Made by a program: the position numbers and the translations under genes. Below the pieces are notes generated by a model that was given only the letters and a program-made list of their open reading frames with translations, made no database searches and had not been told where the DNA came from. This document shows positions 1 to 8,729 of a stretch of DNA of 45,224 nucleotides, piece after piece. This stretch comes from Deltaproteobacteria bacterium (GTDB lineage: Bacteria > Desulfobacterota > B13-G15 > RBG-16-54-18). Location of the stretch: positions 115,944 through 161,167 of the forward strand of contig JAFGNJ010000007.1 in the NCBI GenBank assembly GCA_016927065.1, read 5' to 3'. The first letter of the stretch is position 1; every line of letters starts with the position of its first letter.

Positions 1-819
1 AAAGGCGAGGATCTCACCCGTCAATGGCTCCATAGCGATAATGACTCCTGCCCTTTTACCTAAGAGCTCTTCACCATATCGCTGCAGATCCAAATCGATT
101 GTCAAGTAAAGATTGTGTCCGGCAACGGGGGGGACTTCCTTAAGGACCCGAAACTCCTTTCCGACCGCATCGACCTCAACCTGTCTGCCACCATCGATCC
201 CGCGTAAGTGCCTCTCCCACATCAGCTCAACCCCATATTTCCCCACCCAATCACCCATCTCGTAGCCTTTTGTCCTCTTCAACTCCTCTTTGTTGATTTC
301 CCCCCCGTAACCCAACACGTGGGCCGCTACCTTTCCATAGGGGTACGTCCTGACGGGATTAACTTGAATCTCCACCGCCGGCAAATCAAATTGATGGGTC
401 TTGATCAAGCTCATCTCATCCCACGAAACATCCTTCTTAATCGCTACCGGTTGAAAGGGGGGGGAATCACGATGTTTGATTGTGTTCTCAATATCATCAG
501 GGGGAAGATTGAGTAAAAGAGAAAGTGTTTGGGTTAACCCCTTTAAGTCATCTACGTCTTCAGGCGTTACCATAACGTCAAAGGCGGGTCGATTCTCAGC
601 CAAAACCCTTCCCTTGCGATCCATGATCATCCCTCGAACGGCGGGAATCTTTATCAATCGTATCCTGTTGTTTTCAGAGAGAAACCGAAGCTCCTGCTCC
701 TTGACGATCTGAAGATACCAGAGTCGCACAAAAAAGATGAGAAAAAAAACCATAACGGCCAAGACAAAATACCGATGTCTCGACCTAAATTCCTCTGGTT
801 CTCGCCTTTTTATGCCCAT
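1..819 (-). CDS. mrdA: Penicillin-binding protein 2 (peptidoglycan transpeptidase of the elongasome), 5' part only
   Basis: This is the N-terminal 273 codons of a class B penicillin-binding protein; the rest lies left of the window. A short basic cytoplasmic tail (MGIKRREPEEFRSR) is followed by one membrane anchor at about residues 15-37. Then comes the pedestal/dimerisation domain, with the family-typical RGMIMDRKGRVLAENRP stretch at about residue 57. The catalytic SxxK serine would lie beyond the edge. In this family the enzyme cross-links lateral-wall peptidoglycan together with RodA and MreBCD. The ATG at 819 has GGAGG upstream and overlaps the end of mreD by 35 bases, so the genes are probably translated as one operon. 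Confidence 0.93.
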   Translation of the reverse strand, partial: MGIKRREPEEFRSRHRYFVLAVMVFFLIFFVRLWYLQIVKEQELRFLSENNRIRLIKIPAVRGMIMDRKGRVLAENRPAFDVMVTPEDVDDLKGLTQTLSLLLNLPPDDIENTIKHRDSPPFQPVAIKKDVSWDEMSLIKTHQFDLPAVEIQVNPVRTYPYGKVAAHVLGYGGEINKEELKRTKGYEMGDWVGKYGVELMWERHLRGIDGGRQVEVDAVGKEFRVLKEVPPVAGHNLYLTIDLDLQRYGEELLGKRAGVIIAMEPLTGEILAF

Positions 820-1327
820 AGCGGAACCCTTCCTCCGATCCCCTCTCGCCGAGATCTGATATCGCAGGAGTTATTAGAAAAACCAACGGTGAGAAAAGTC
901 CGGTAAAAAATATCTGCAAGAAAAGCTGACGTGCAAGGACGGCAACGGTACTATGGATCTTTCCTCCAATGAACAAGATACTGGCCGCTAGCAGAAAATC
1001 AAAAATTCCGGCAAGAAATACTATTGCTATTTTGGAGACCACATTGGAAAAATAAAATCTTCTCGCTATCGTTTTGGTGAGTGAAAAGATAACCGTCTTA
1101 GACAAGGCATTGAGGCCGATAATACCCCCCGACAATATATCTTGCAGAAGTCCAAGCAAAAAAGAGAGAGCACCTCCCAGAGAAAAGGAGTACTGAAAAC
1201 TAAATATGATTACCACAATGAGGACGACATCCGGCGTAGGAAGATAGGTGGGGGAAAAACCCATGAGTGTCGTCGCCAGAATCAACCAAAGTATCCCAAT
1301 AACAAGAAGGACAAGAGTCTTGACCAA
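785..1327 (-). CDS. mreD: Rod shape-determining protein MreD
   Basis: A 180-residue, strongly hydrophobic protein with about five or six predicted membrane segments, the size and character of MreD. It begins MVKTLVLLVIGILW, and the internal region around the prolines of SPTYLPTPDVVLI is typical of the family. MreD sits in the inner membrane and links MreC and MreB to the PBP2-RodA synthase. The gene lies five bases after mreC and overlaps mrdA, giving the classic mreB-mreC-mreD-mrdA order. The call rests on position as well as sequence because MreD proteins are poorly conserved. Confidence 0.9.
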   Translation of the reverse strand: MVKTLVLLVIGILWLILATTLMGFSPTYLPTPDVVLIVVIIFSFQYSFSLGGALSFLLGLLQDILSGGIIGLNALSKTVIFSLTKTIARRFYFSNVVSKIAIVFLAGIFDFLLAASILFIGGKIHSTVAVLARQLFLQIFFTGLFSPLVFLITPAISDLGERGSEEGFRYGHKKARTRGI

Positions 1328-1332
1328 GATCT

Positions 1333-2163
1333 TTAGCCTTCCCTTTTCCGCGCTGGGGTTAAAATCACCATAACCTCCTCTAAACGAAAAAAATCAACGC
1401 TGGGCCTGATCTCTACCGTTTGAAAGAGACCATATTCCTTTTTCTCGACCATCACTACCTCGCCCACAGAGAGTCCTTTAGGGAAAATTTCTCCGAGGCT
1501 GGAGGTAATGAGGTGATCGCCGACCTGTATATCCTCCGTCCGTGGGGCATAACGCAGGTAACATCGGGCCCCTCCTTCGCCATCCATAATCCCTCTCGCC
1601 CTGGTACGTTGAACTAAGACGTCCATCGAAGAGTTTCGATCAATAATAAGCAAAACGATGGAGGTACTTGAAGAGGTTCGTATCACCCTCCCTACTACCC
1701 CCTCCCACATTACAACGGGCATACCTTTTTTCACACCGTCACGGCTTCCTTTATTTATCACGATAGTCCTGAACCATACTGAAGGCGAGAAGGCGATGAC
1801 TTCGGCAGAAATTATGGGTGCGGTAACCCGTTCTTTTAAGAGAAGGAGACGGCGCAGCCGCTCGGCGGCTTGAGCGGACTCCTTCAACTCACTATTCTCC
1901 CGCTTCAGGCGGCGAACTTCTTCCTGTAACTGACGATTTTCTTCTTTAAGGTTGACCAAGAAAACATGGTTTCGAAAAACAGTGCGTATGGAATCGACGA
2001 CCCAATGAAAAGCTCGTTGCCACGGAGCAAAAATTTTTAAGCCGACATTATGGGGCGCATCTCCTTCATAGCGACCACTGATCTGAAGGGAGATGAGAAC
2101 GACTGCGAATAAGACCAGAAAAATAATAATGAGGGTGCCACGGCGTCTCTTAAGATCCACCAT
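1333..2163 (-). CDS. mreC: Rod shape-determining protein MreC
   Basis: A 276-residue bitopic protein. A basic start (MVDLKRRRG) precedes one membrane helix (LIIIFLVLFAVVLISL, about residues 10-27). A coiled coil rich in Glu, Arg and Leu (LKEENRQLQEEVRRLKREN) follows at about residues 70-110, and then the beta-rich MreC domain. MreC is a periplasmic scaffold that activates PBP2. The open frame extends upstream to 2250, but the ATG at 2163 is chosen: it lies one base after the mreB stop, and the extra residues would sit inside mreB and are not MreC-like. Translation is probably coupled to mreB. Confidence 0.92.
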   Translation of the reverse strand: MVDLKRRRGTLIIIFLVLFAVVLISLQISGRYEGDAPHNVGLKIFAPWQRAFHWVVDSIRTVFRNHVFLVNLKEENRQLQEEVRRLKRENSELKESAQAAERLRRLLLLKERVTAPIISAEVIAFSPSVWFRTIVINKGSRDGVKKGMPVVMWEGVVGRVIRTSSSTSIVLLIIDRNSSMDVLVQRTRARGIMDGEGGARCYLRYAPRTEDIQVGDHLITSSLGEIFPKGLSVGEVVMVEKKEYGLFQTVEIRPSVDFFRLEEVMVILTPARKREG

Positions 2164-2164
2164 A

Positions 2165-3202
2165 TTAATAACTGAGCGCCACCTCCCGCAGGAGATCTTT
2201 ATCGTCCAAGAGTTTACCTGATCCCATAACCACCGTTGAGAGGGGATCATCTACAATGGTTATGGGAAGATTAATGGCATTGCGCAGCATAACATCGATA
2301 TTTTTTAACAAAGCTCCTCCTCCGGTCATCACTATCCCCTTGTCGACAATATCTGAGGCCAGTTCCGGCGGGGTCCTTTCTAGCGTGATTCTCACGACGT
2401 CTACGATGTTATTAAGGGGTTCAGTCAGGGCCTCTTTTACTTCACCAGCGGTCATCTCCAATATCTTAGGGATACCCGAAACCAAATCTCTCCCCTTGAT
2501 CTCCAGAGTGTCTGCGTTCCCTTCGGCGGGAAAGGCATTGCCCAAGTTGATTTTCACCTGTTCGGCAGTCCTCTCTCCAATAAAGAGGTTATACCTCCTC
2601 TTGACATATTGGATGATGGCATCATCCATTTTGTCCCCGGCCACACGGATGGAATTACTGGTGACAATACCCCCCATGGAGATCACCGCAACCTCCGTCG
2701 TCCCCCCCCCAATGTCCACGATCATATTACCCGACGCCTCGGTGATAGGCAGCCCCGCTCCGATGGCCGCAGCCATGGGTTCTTCAATCAAATAGACCTC
2801 CCTGGCACCGGCAGACTCTGCCGATTCTTTCACCGCCCTTCGTTCCACGGGGGTAATCCCCGACGGGACACAAACAACAACACGAGGACGGACAAAGGTC
2901 TTACGATTGTGGGCCTTGAAGATAAAATGGCGGAGCATCTGTTCCGTTACTTCAAAATCGGCGATGACACCGTCTTTCATCGGGCGTATAGGGATGATGT
3001 TTCCCGGTGTCCTTCCCAGCATATCTTTGGCTTCTTCTCCAATGGCAAGGATCTTTTGGTTTCCCCGAGGATCACGATAGACTGCTACGACCGACGGTTC
3101 ATTGGACACGACTCCTTTGCCTTTGACATATACCAGAGTATTGGCTGTACCAAGGTCGATGGCCAGATCGGTGGAAAAGAGACTCTTCACAGCATCAATC
3201 AT
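2165..3202 (-). CDS. mreB: Rod shape-determining protein MreB (bacterial actin)
   Basis: A 345-residue actin-fold ATPase, almost the same length as E. coli MreB. The phosphate-1 motif [15 protein letters not shown] lies near residue 16. Phosphate-2 ([17 protein letters not shown]) is near residue 160, and the adenosine motif [15 protein letters not shown] is near residue 288. MreB filaments under the inner membrane position the lateral-wall synthesis complex. The ATG at 3202 has GTGAGG upstream at good spacing. It is the first gene of the mre cluster; a 317-base gap separates it from rpsU on the same strand. Confidence 0.97.
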   Translation of the reverse strand: MIDAVKSLFSTDLAIDLGTANTLVYVKGKGVVSNEPSVVAVYRDPRGNQKILAIGEEAKDMLGRTPGNIIPIRPMKDGVIADFEVTEQMLRHFIFKAHNRKTFVRPRVVVCVPSGITPVERRAVKESAESAGAREVYLIEEPMAAAIGAGLPITEASGNMIVDIGGGTTEVAVISMGGIVTSNSIRVAGDKMDDAIIQYVKRRYNLFIGERTAEQVKINLGNAFPAEGNADTLEIKGRDLVSGIPKILEMTAGEVKEALTEPLNNIVDVVRITLERTPPELASDIVDKGIVMTGGGALLKNIDVMLRNAINLPITIVDDPLSTVVMGSGKLLDDKDLLREVALSY

Positions 3203-3519
3203 TTTTATTGCCTCACTTTATTCATGTACAGCATACCGTAGCAAATAACCCTTAGAGAATCAAGCGAAAATGAAATTGAGCATCCTTGGTTTTTGTAGTT
3301 TAAGGAAGAATGACCTGGCCTCTGTAAAGCATTGGCGCAGCCAAAGAAGAAACGATCAAGAGGAAACCCGATGCGCCAATGCTATCCCTATATCCCTTAT
3401 CAAGGGATTTACCAGTGGGCGGTTTTGTGCTACCAATCTTTCAGCTCTTCTAAAAAGTATATTTGGATAAATAAGATAGGAAAGTGGTAACGCGGAAGCA
3501 ACGGTGGGAGGAGAGGTAA
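3203..3519. other. Gap between rpsU and mreB with two inverted repeats
   Basis: No convincing gene. It holds a perfect 11-base inverted repeat, GCATTGGCGCA at 3329-3339 and TGCGCCAATGC at 3372-3382. One further pair (3328/3383) extends it to 12, and the arms are 32 bases apart. There is also a small hairpin, ATCCCTT at 3392-3398 and AAGGGAT at 3402-3408. Neither is followed by a T-run on the minus strand, so they do not look like rpsU terminators. They may form structure in an rpsU-mreB transcript or bind a protein. A small plus-strand open frame (3270-3470) has no start signal or recognisable content. Confidence 0.5.
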
Positions 3520-3705
3520 TCAGGCGGCACGCGAATATTGACGTTCTCTCCTTCTCATCCTGCGGATGGCCTTGGCCTTCTTCAACCTTGTTCGTTCCCC
3601 CTTGCTGACAAAATAGGAGTGCTTCTTTAATACGGGTTGAATGTTTCTCTGGAAATCCTTTTTGAGCTTCTTGAGCATCCTCTCGAGGTCATCCCTCTCG
3701 GCCAT
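3520..3705 (-). CDS. rpsU: Small ribosomal subunit protein bS21
   Basis: A 61-residue, very basic protein matching the S21 pattern: acidic N-terminus (MAERDDLERMLKKLKKDF), the central VLKKHSYFVSKGERTRLKKAKA region, and an Arg-rich tail (RRMRRRERQYSRAA). bS21 is a late-assembling 30S protein next to the anti-Shine-Dalgarno end of 16S rRNA that aids initiation. It is slightly shorter at the N-terminus than the E. coli protein (71 residues). A good ribosome-binding site (GGAGG in the leader) and a near-consensus promoter lie upstream. It is divergent from priA. Confidence 0.92.
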   Translation of the reverse strand: MAERDDLERMLKKLKKDFQRNIQPVLKKHSYFVSKGERTRLKKAKAIRRMRRRERQYSRAA

Positions 3706-3780
3706 TCTATCCCTCCTTTCTCTTTAGATTAGTACCCCTTCGTGCCGCCCAAATCCCCTCTAATCGTATTTTGATGATGA

Positions 3781-3809
3781 ATTATAACCAATCTGACTAA
3801 AGATTACAA
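3781..3809 (-). promoter_or_regulatory. Sigma-70-type promoter for rpsU
   Basis: Read on the minus strand, TTGTAA (3804-3809) and a perfect TATAAT (3781-3786) are separated by exactly 17 bases. It is about 75 bases upstream of the rpsU start and points at rpsU and possibly the mre genes. Seen directly; activity is inferred. Confidence 0.7.
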
Positions 3810-3902
3810 CCCCTAAAGAGTAACGGTAAGGGATAAAAAGCATATGAGGCCCTCATTTTGCGTCCTTTACACACCCCTGGTGAGATGCTAACCTCATGAG
3901 GG

Positions 3903-6341
3903 ATGTCACTGGAGGAAAAGGATACAGGGAGATGGTACGGAGAGGTCGGCATTGCCCTTCCTCTCGATAAAACCTTTCACTATGCCATACCCCCAGAGCT
4001 GCGATTGATCTGCGAGGTCGGCAAGCGGGTCCTCGTACCATTAGGCAACCGTAAGGTCACAGGCTATATGCTGGAAATATCCGCTCGTCTCCCCTCCGGT
4101 GTCATGGAGAAAGATCTTAAGGAAATCATCGACTGCCTCGATGAAACGCCTCTTTTCACTAAAAGTATGCTCGATTTATTTCGATGGGTCGCTACGTACT
4201 ACCTTGCACCGTTGGGGCAGGTTATCAAGACGGCCCTTCCACCCGGTATAAACTGGGAAAGCTACTATCACGTATCCCTGACCTCAGAGGGAAAAAAGGC
4301 GACAACAGCACGCCACACACTCAGATCAACCTCGGTTGACATACTACAGGACATAAACCCCTGTAAAGGAAACCCCTTGAACAAACTGCTTAAAAAACAC
4401 CCTTCTCGTTCCTTGTTCTTCTCCCTCCAGCAAAAAGGGCTGATCTCTATGGAAACAAAAATCAGACGGGGCAAGACCAAAGCAAAAAAGGTGGCCTTCG
4501 CAGAAATCATACCTCCTATTTCCTCAAGCGCGTCTTTCTCACCGAAAGAACGGGAGATCATCTCCTGGCTCGATAATAACAGAAAAAAACCCCTCACGGA
4601 ACTCCGCAAGCAATGGAGGAATGCCTCCACGATTCTCAAAAAATTAATACAAAGAGGAATGGTGGTGGTTACAGAAGAAGAGGTCTATCGAAAACCAGTA
4701 GTGGAAACGGTAGAAAGAGAAGAGAGCCTTCTATCACTGACGGAAGAACAACAAACGGCCATGGAACATATAAGCAAGGCCCTCAACAAACATACGTTCC
4801 ACCCCTTCCTTCTCCATGGTGTAACCGGTAGCGGAAAAACAGAAATCTATCTCAGGGCGGTACAACAAGCCCTTGCTTTGAGCAAAAAAGCCCTGATCCT
4901 CGTCCCCGAAATCTCCCTCACTCCTCAGTTGGTGGGGCGTTTTCAGAAAAGGTTGACCGTAGAGATGGCCCTGCTCCACAGTGGCCTGACACCTGGGGAG
5001 CGATACGATCAATGGAGGAAGGTCGCTAAAGGGCAGATCCAAGTGATCATCGGCGCCCGTTCCGCCGTCTTCTCACCCTGTCCAAACCTGGGGCTGATTA
5101 TCGTGGATGAAGAACATGACACCTCATTAAAACAGGAAGAGGGGGTACGATACAATGCCCGCGACGTGGCCGTGGTGCGGGCCCAGAGAGAAGGAGCAGT
5201 AGTAATACTCGGATCCGCCACCCCTTCCCTCGAATCAGTGTACAACGCCCAGCAGGGGAAGTACCAAATCCTGCAATTACCACACAGGGCGGGCGGAGGA
5301 ACCCTACCTCAGGTAGATATCGTAGACCTCAGAAGAGAAAAACGTACCTTCTTGTCCCCGCTGCTTCAGGAGGCTGTGGCCCAAAACTTGAAAGAGGGGG
5401 GGCAAAGCCTCCTTTTTTTAAACCGCAGGGGTTTCTCCCACTCGGCCATCTGCACAGAGTGCGGTTCCTCCTTCACCTGTCCCCATTGCAGTGTTGCACT
5501 CACCTTCCATGCCAGCCGAAACATTCTTCTCTGCCACTACTGCGGCTATCACCTCCCCGCCCTGCAACTGTGTCCCCACTGTGGAGGAGGAAAGATACAA
5601 TTACTTGGATTCGGTACAGAAAAGGTTGAAAAGGAGGTACAGAAATTATTTCCCCAAGCCCGGGTTGCGCGCATGGATAGCGACGTTATGACCAAACGGG
5701 GTGCGCACGCAAAGTTGTTACAGGCCTTAGAAAAAAGGGAAATCGAGATCCTCGTGGGAACTCAGATGATCGTAAAAGGACATGATTTCCCCGGAATCAC
5801 GTTGGTAGGAATCATTGCAGCCGATGCTGCCATGAACCTCCCCGACCTCCGTGCAGCTGAGAGGTGCTTTCAACTGCTGAGTCAAGCTGCAGGGAGGGCA
5901 GGCAGAGGGCCATGCCCAGGGAGGGTTATCATACAGACGTTCCTCCCTGAAAACTACGTCATCCAAAGAGCCAAGGATCATGACTTTTGGGGCTTCTATC
6001 AAGAAGAAACGCAATCACGCAAAATCCTTCATTATCCACCGTTTACCAGGATGGTCAACATACGAGTCACATCAAGGTCATCGCGCGATGCAGAGCAAGG
6101 CATACGGACGCTGGCAAAAAAAGGGGAAGCGTTGCTGAAGACCCACAAAGGTGCGGTTGAGATGCTGGGACCAAGCCCCGCCCCCCTCTATCAGATCAAA
6201 GGGAGATACCGATGGCAACTTCTCTTCAAAGGAGAAAAAATCTCCCATCTGCAACGCCTCAACCGTTCCTTGGCACAAAAAGGACGAAACCTCAAGGGGA
6301 TAAAGATAGAGGTGGATGTGGATCCCCTGTACATGCTTTAG
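3903..6341 (+). CDS. priA: Primosomal protein N' (replication restart helicase PriA)
   Basis: An 812-residue PriA, somewhat longer than E. coli PriA (732). The N-terminal DNA-binding part (GIALPLDKTFHYAIP) is followed by the helicase core. Walker A is GVTGSGKT at 306-313 and the DEEH box is at 402-405. Eight cysteines in CxxC pairs between about 517 and 562 form the two zinc sites (CTECGSSFTCPHC, CHYCG, CPHCGGG). Motifs V and VI (VGTQMIVKGHDFP, QAAGRAGRG) are present. PriA reloads DnaB at stalled forks. An in-frame stop six bases upstream fixes 3903 as the earliest start. A palindrome CCTCATGAGG (3892-3901) touches the start, and the GAGGG before the ATG is unusually close. Confidence 0.97.
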   Translation: MSLEEKDTGRWYGEVGIALPLDKTFHYAIPPELRLICEVGKRVLVPLGNRKVTGYMLEISARLPSGVMEKDLKEIIDCLDETPLFTKSMLDLFRWVATYYLAPLGQVIKTALPPGINWESYYHVSLTSEGKKATTARHTLRSTSVDILQDINPCKGNPLNKLLKKHPSRSLFFSLQQKGLISMETKIRRGKTKAKKVAFAEIIPPISSSASFSPKEREIISWLDNNRKKPLTELRKQWRNASTILKKLIQRGMVVVTEEEVYRKPVVETVEREESLLSLTEEQQTAMEHISKALNKHTFHPFLLHGVTGSGKTEIYLRAVQQALALSKKALILVPEISLTPQLVGRFQKRLTVEMALLHSGLTPGERYDQWRKVAKGQIQVIIGARSAVFSPCPNLGLIIVDEEHDTSLKQEEGVRYNARDVAVVRAQREGAVVILGSATPSLESVYNAQQGKYQILQLPHRAGGGTLPQVDIVDLRREKRTFLSPLLQEAVAQNLKEGGQSLLFLNRRGFSHSAICTECGSSFTCPHCSVALTFHASRNILLCHYCGYHLPALQLCPHCGGGKIQLLGFGTEKVEKEVQKLFPQARVARMDSDVMTKRGAHAKLLQALEKREIEILVGTQMIVKGHDFPGITLVGIIAADAAMNLPDLRAAERCFQLLSQAAGRAGRGPCPGRVIIQTFLPENYVIQRAKDHDFWGFYQEETQSRKILHYPPFTRMVNIRVTSRSSRDAEQGIRTLAKKGEALLKTHKGAVEMLGPSPAPLYQIKGRYRWQLLFKGEKISHLQRLNRSLAQKGRNLKGIKIEVDVDPLYML

Positions 6342-6530
6342 CTGAAACATGCCTGCTCCCGCAACCACGCGCTTACAAAAAAATCCTCTATCAGAAGAGG
6401 CAATGTTGACTTTCTTGTGTACTTCCTTTAAATTTTCTATATTACGGTCTTGGAGGACAATCGTGCACGTCCTCTGTCAGCCTTTACTGTCAATACGTAT
6501 TCGAGAGAGAGCAAAAAATCTATAGTAAAT

Positions 6531-7415
6531 ATGGTGGAACAAAGGGAAGAAAAAAAGGAAACTACTGACTTAACCAATGCCCTTAGTTTTCTCTGTTCAC
6601 AGAAGAGAACGGGAAAACTTCTCATACGTAATGAGGAAGGGGGGGAGGGAGAGGTATACCTTGTTGACGGAATGATTACACATGCTCAGTTCGACAAATG
6701 TGCGGGGCTCCAGGCCGTTCTCTTCATACACTCGTGGGACAGTGGTACATACAATTTTACCCCCAAGCAAACCTCTGGCCAAAAAACCGTTGAGATGGAG
6801 ACCTCCCGACTCTTCTCGCTGCTTGCGAAACGAAGGCGCGAGTGGAGGCTTATAAACGAGAGCAACCCCCTGAATCTTAAGGACATATTCTGTTTGCTGC
6901 CCCAAGCAAGGGGTACAATAAGGGTAAAAAAAGAAGAATGGGATATCTTGGCCAGAATAAATGGTAGAAGGTCGTTGCGGGAGATATCTGATGAGCTGTA
7001 CCTCCCCCCGCTTGATTTGATCAAAGCGATTCAGCGATTTCGAAAGGCGGGCCTCGTCGGAGAAGGTACTTCTTACGCAGGAACAACCGCCACCATCCTT
7101 GGCAAGGATTTCTTATCCCGCGTTGAAGAAGAGTTTAGTTTGGCGGTAGGACCGTTAGCCCGCGTACTCTTAGAAGATGCCCTTAAGGATATAGAAGAGG
7201 CAGGGGAAACTCTCGCCGAAGACAAGATAGAACTCTTACTGGAAAAATTATCCGGTGCGATAACCACGGAAGAAAAAAAGGCACGCTTTCAACAAACCAT
7301 CCGAATTTTGGCCGTTGAGTTTTTTAGCAAAGAGAAGATACCGCAAGCAATGCAAGAGCAAGAAGGAAATCATGAGGAATACAATAATGAAAATATCGGA
7401 GAAAATAATGACTAG
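6531..7415 (+). CDS. DUF4388 (PatA N-terminal-like) domain protein
   Basis: A 294-residue soluble protein. Residues about 10-110 look like a DUF4388 domain (LSFLCSQKRTGKLLIRNEEG, EVYLVDGMITHAQF), a fold frequent in signalling proteins of delta-proteobacteria. A small winged-helix-like segment follows (INGRRSLREISDELYLPPLDLIKAIQRF). The C-terminus (VGPLARVLLEDALKDIEEAGETL) resembles a helical domain often attached to DUF4388/roadblock proteins. Function is unknown; a regulatory or polarity role is inferred only from the family. The frame is open from a TTG at 6450, but the ATG at 6531 is the first good start. It lies 26 bases before the transpeptidase start. Confidence 0.72.
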   Translation: MVEQREEKKETTDLTNALSFLCSQKRTGKLLIRNEEGGEGEVYLVDGMITHAQFDKCAGLQAVLFIHSWDSGTYNFTPKQTSGQKTVEMETSRLFSLLAKRRREWRLINESNPLNLKDIFCLLPQARGTIRVKKEEWDILARINGRRSLREISDELYLPPLDLIKAIQRFRKAGLVGEGTSYAGTTATILGKDFLSRVEEEFSLAVGPLARVLLEDALKDIEEAGETLAEDKIELLLEKLSGAITTEEKKARFQQTIRILAVEFFSKEKIPQAMQEQEGNHEEYNNENIGENND

Positions 7416-7441
7416 TCAAGTCATGAGGAGTGCAAAATAAT

Positions 7442-8362
7442 ATGACGAAAAAGATCTATGCACTGCTGATACTCTTGCCTCTCGTGTTGATGGTCCCGGG
7501 AATACTCTTTGCTAAGGGGGCATATCAGTATCGGTATCCCGACCAACAAGTTGGCATAGATCCCTCAGCACATACCGTGATCGGCACCTTTACGGAACAT
7601 CTCATTGCCGACAAAGAAACCCTTTTGGACATCGCTAGAAATTTTGATCTGGGATATTTGGACATGATACTCTTACACCCGAACATTGATGCTTGGCTGC
7701 CTCCCGCAGGGGAAAAGATAACTACTCCCACCACGTGGATACTCCCTGACATCAATAAAGATGCGAAGGGTATCATTATCAACATCCCTGAGCTAAGGCT
7801 TTACTACTTTCTTAATGATATCAAGATGGTAAAAACCTATCCCATTGGTCTCGGGGTCCTTGATTCACCCACTCCCTTTGGGAGTTTTTCGGTAATCGAA
7901 AAGACCAAAGATCCCACCTGGAATATCCCTTCTTCCTTGCAGGAAAAATACGGACGCACCTCAATTCCTCCCGGGCCCGATAATCCCCTGGGGGAATATC
8001 GGCTCCGGCTTTCTAACCCTGATTATGGCATTCATGGAACTAACTCCCCGTGGGGGGTTGGGAGATTGGTAAGCCATGGCTGCATCCGACTCTATCCGGA
8101 GGACATAGAGGATCTCTTTTCTTTGGTGAATGTCGGTACCCCTGTAGAAATCATCTACGAACCGGTCAAAATCGGCTTTCAAGAAGGACGAATCTTCGTC
8201 GAGGTCCATCCTGATCTCTACAACAAGGTCTCCGATCTCCTTATTTACACCGCACGGAAACTCTTTATCTATCAGATCTGGGAAGAGGTAGATCTCGATC
8301 TCCTCGTCCAGGCCCTGGAAGAACACAAAGGAATTCCCATAGATATTACGCGGAAAAAATAA
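7442..8362 (+). CDS. Periplasmic L,D-transpeptidase (ErfK/YbiS/YcfS type)
   Basis: A 306-residue exported enzyme. A signal peptide (about residues 1-25, cleaved near LFAKG) is followed by a degenerate LysM-like segment (ADKETLLDIARNFDLGYLDM). The YkuD catalytic domain follows, with the HGTN and SHGCIRL motifs; the cysteine is the nucleophile. YbiS-type enzymes make meso-DAP cross-links or attach the C-terminal lysine of Braun lipoprotein to peptidoglycan. The ATG at 7442 is preferred over a GTG at 7430 because TGAGGAG lies 12 bases upstream of it. It converges on an Lpp-like gene, which supports the lipoprotein-anchoring role. Confidence 0.9.
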   Translation: MTKKIYALLILLPLVLMVPGILFAKGAYQYRYPDQQVGIDPSAHTVIGTFTEHLIADKETLLDIARNFDLGYLDMILLHPNIDAWLPPAGEKITTPTTWILPDINKDAKGIIINIPELRLYYFLNDIKMVKTYPIGLGVLDSPTPFGSFSVIEKTKDPTWNIPSSLQEKYGRTSIPPGPDNPLGEYRLRLSNPDYGIHGTNSPWGVGRLVSHGCIRLYPEDIEDLFSLVNVGTPVEIIYEPVKIGFQEGRIFVEVHPDLYNKVSDLLIYTARKLFIYQIWEEVDLDLLVQALEEHKGIPIDITRKK

Positions 8363-8389
8363 GGGCGGTAACCGAAAGGCCACCGCCCT
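8354..8389 (-). terminator. Rho-independent terminator of the Lpp-like gene
   Basis: On the minus strand an 8-bp stem (AGGGCGGT/ACCGCCCT) is followed by TTATTTTTT. It begins about 20 bases after the lipoprotein stop and overlaps the last codons of the convergent transpeptidase. On the plus strand there is no T-run after the stem, so it acts leftward only. Confidence 0.75.
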
Positions 8390-8411
8390 CCCATTAGGGA
8401 AATACTGAGAA

Positions 8412-8633
8412 TTACTTCCGCAACCCCTGTTCAAAAGCCTTTTCACATTTTGCAGCAGCGGCTTCAGCCTTTGCGGCAGCATCCTCGGCTCTTTTTGCAG
8501 CTGCCTCCGCGGCCTCACGTTGCGCCTTAAGCTCCTCGTCATAAGCGCAGCCTACGCCGCCTATGCCGAGAGCCGCGATCAAAAAAAGAGCAGAAAAACC
8601 AATGCCGACCTTTTTGAGTAATGTTTTCTTCAT
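8412..8633 (-). CDS. Small Lpp-like (alanine-zipper) murein lipoprotein
   Basis: A 73-residue precursor. A basic N-terminus, a hydrophobic signal segment and a lipobox ending at Cys29 (IGGVGC) are followed by about 45 mature residues of Ala/Glu/Lys-rich helix (EAAEAAAKRAEDAAAKAEAA), a trimeric alanine-zipper pattern. The chain ends GLRK, with a terminal Arg-Lys as in E. coli Lpp, where that lysine is joined to meso-DAP. The mature part is shorter than E. coli Lpp (58). It is convergent with a YbiS-type L,D-transpeptidase, has its own strong promoter, GGAGG ribosome-binding site and terminator, and is therefore likely abundant. The tethering role is inferred. Confidence 0.8.
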   Translation of the reverse strand: MKKTLLKKVGIGFSALFLIAALGIGGVGCAYDEELKAQREAAEAAAKRAEDAAAKAEAAAAKCEKAFEQGLRK

Positions 8634-8681
8634 AAGCTCTTATCCTCCCTTCTAAGATTTTAAGACAAGCAACCCTTTTAA

Positions 8682-8710
8682 GTTATACCTGGTCTTTACC
8701 ATAATTTCAA
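8682..8710 (-). promoter_or_regulatory. Sigma-70-type promoter for the Lpp-like gene
   Basis: On the minus strand, TTGAAA (8705-8710) and TATAAC (8682-8687) are separated by exactly 17 bases. They lie about 50 bases upstream of the lipoprotein start. Seen directly; activity inferred. Confidence 0.72.
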
Positions 8711-8729
8711 GGGGTATTTTAACTTATTT

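Noticed and set aside
3270..3470. 66-codon plus-strand frame between mreB and rpsU
   Set aside because: No ribosome-binding site, no family, and it is built over the inverted repeats.
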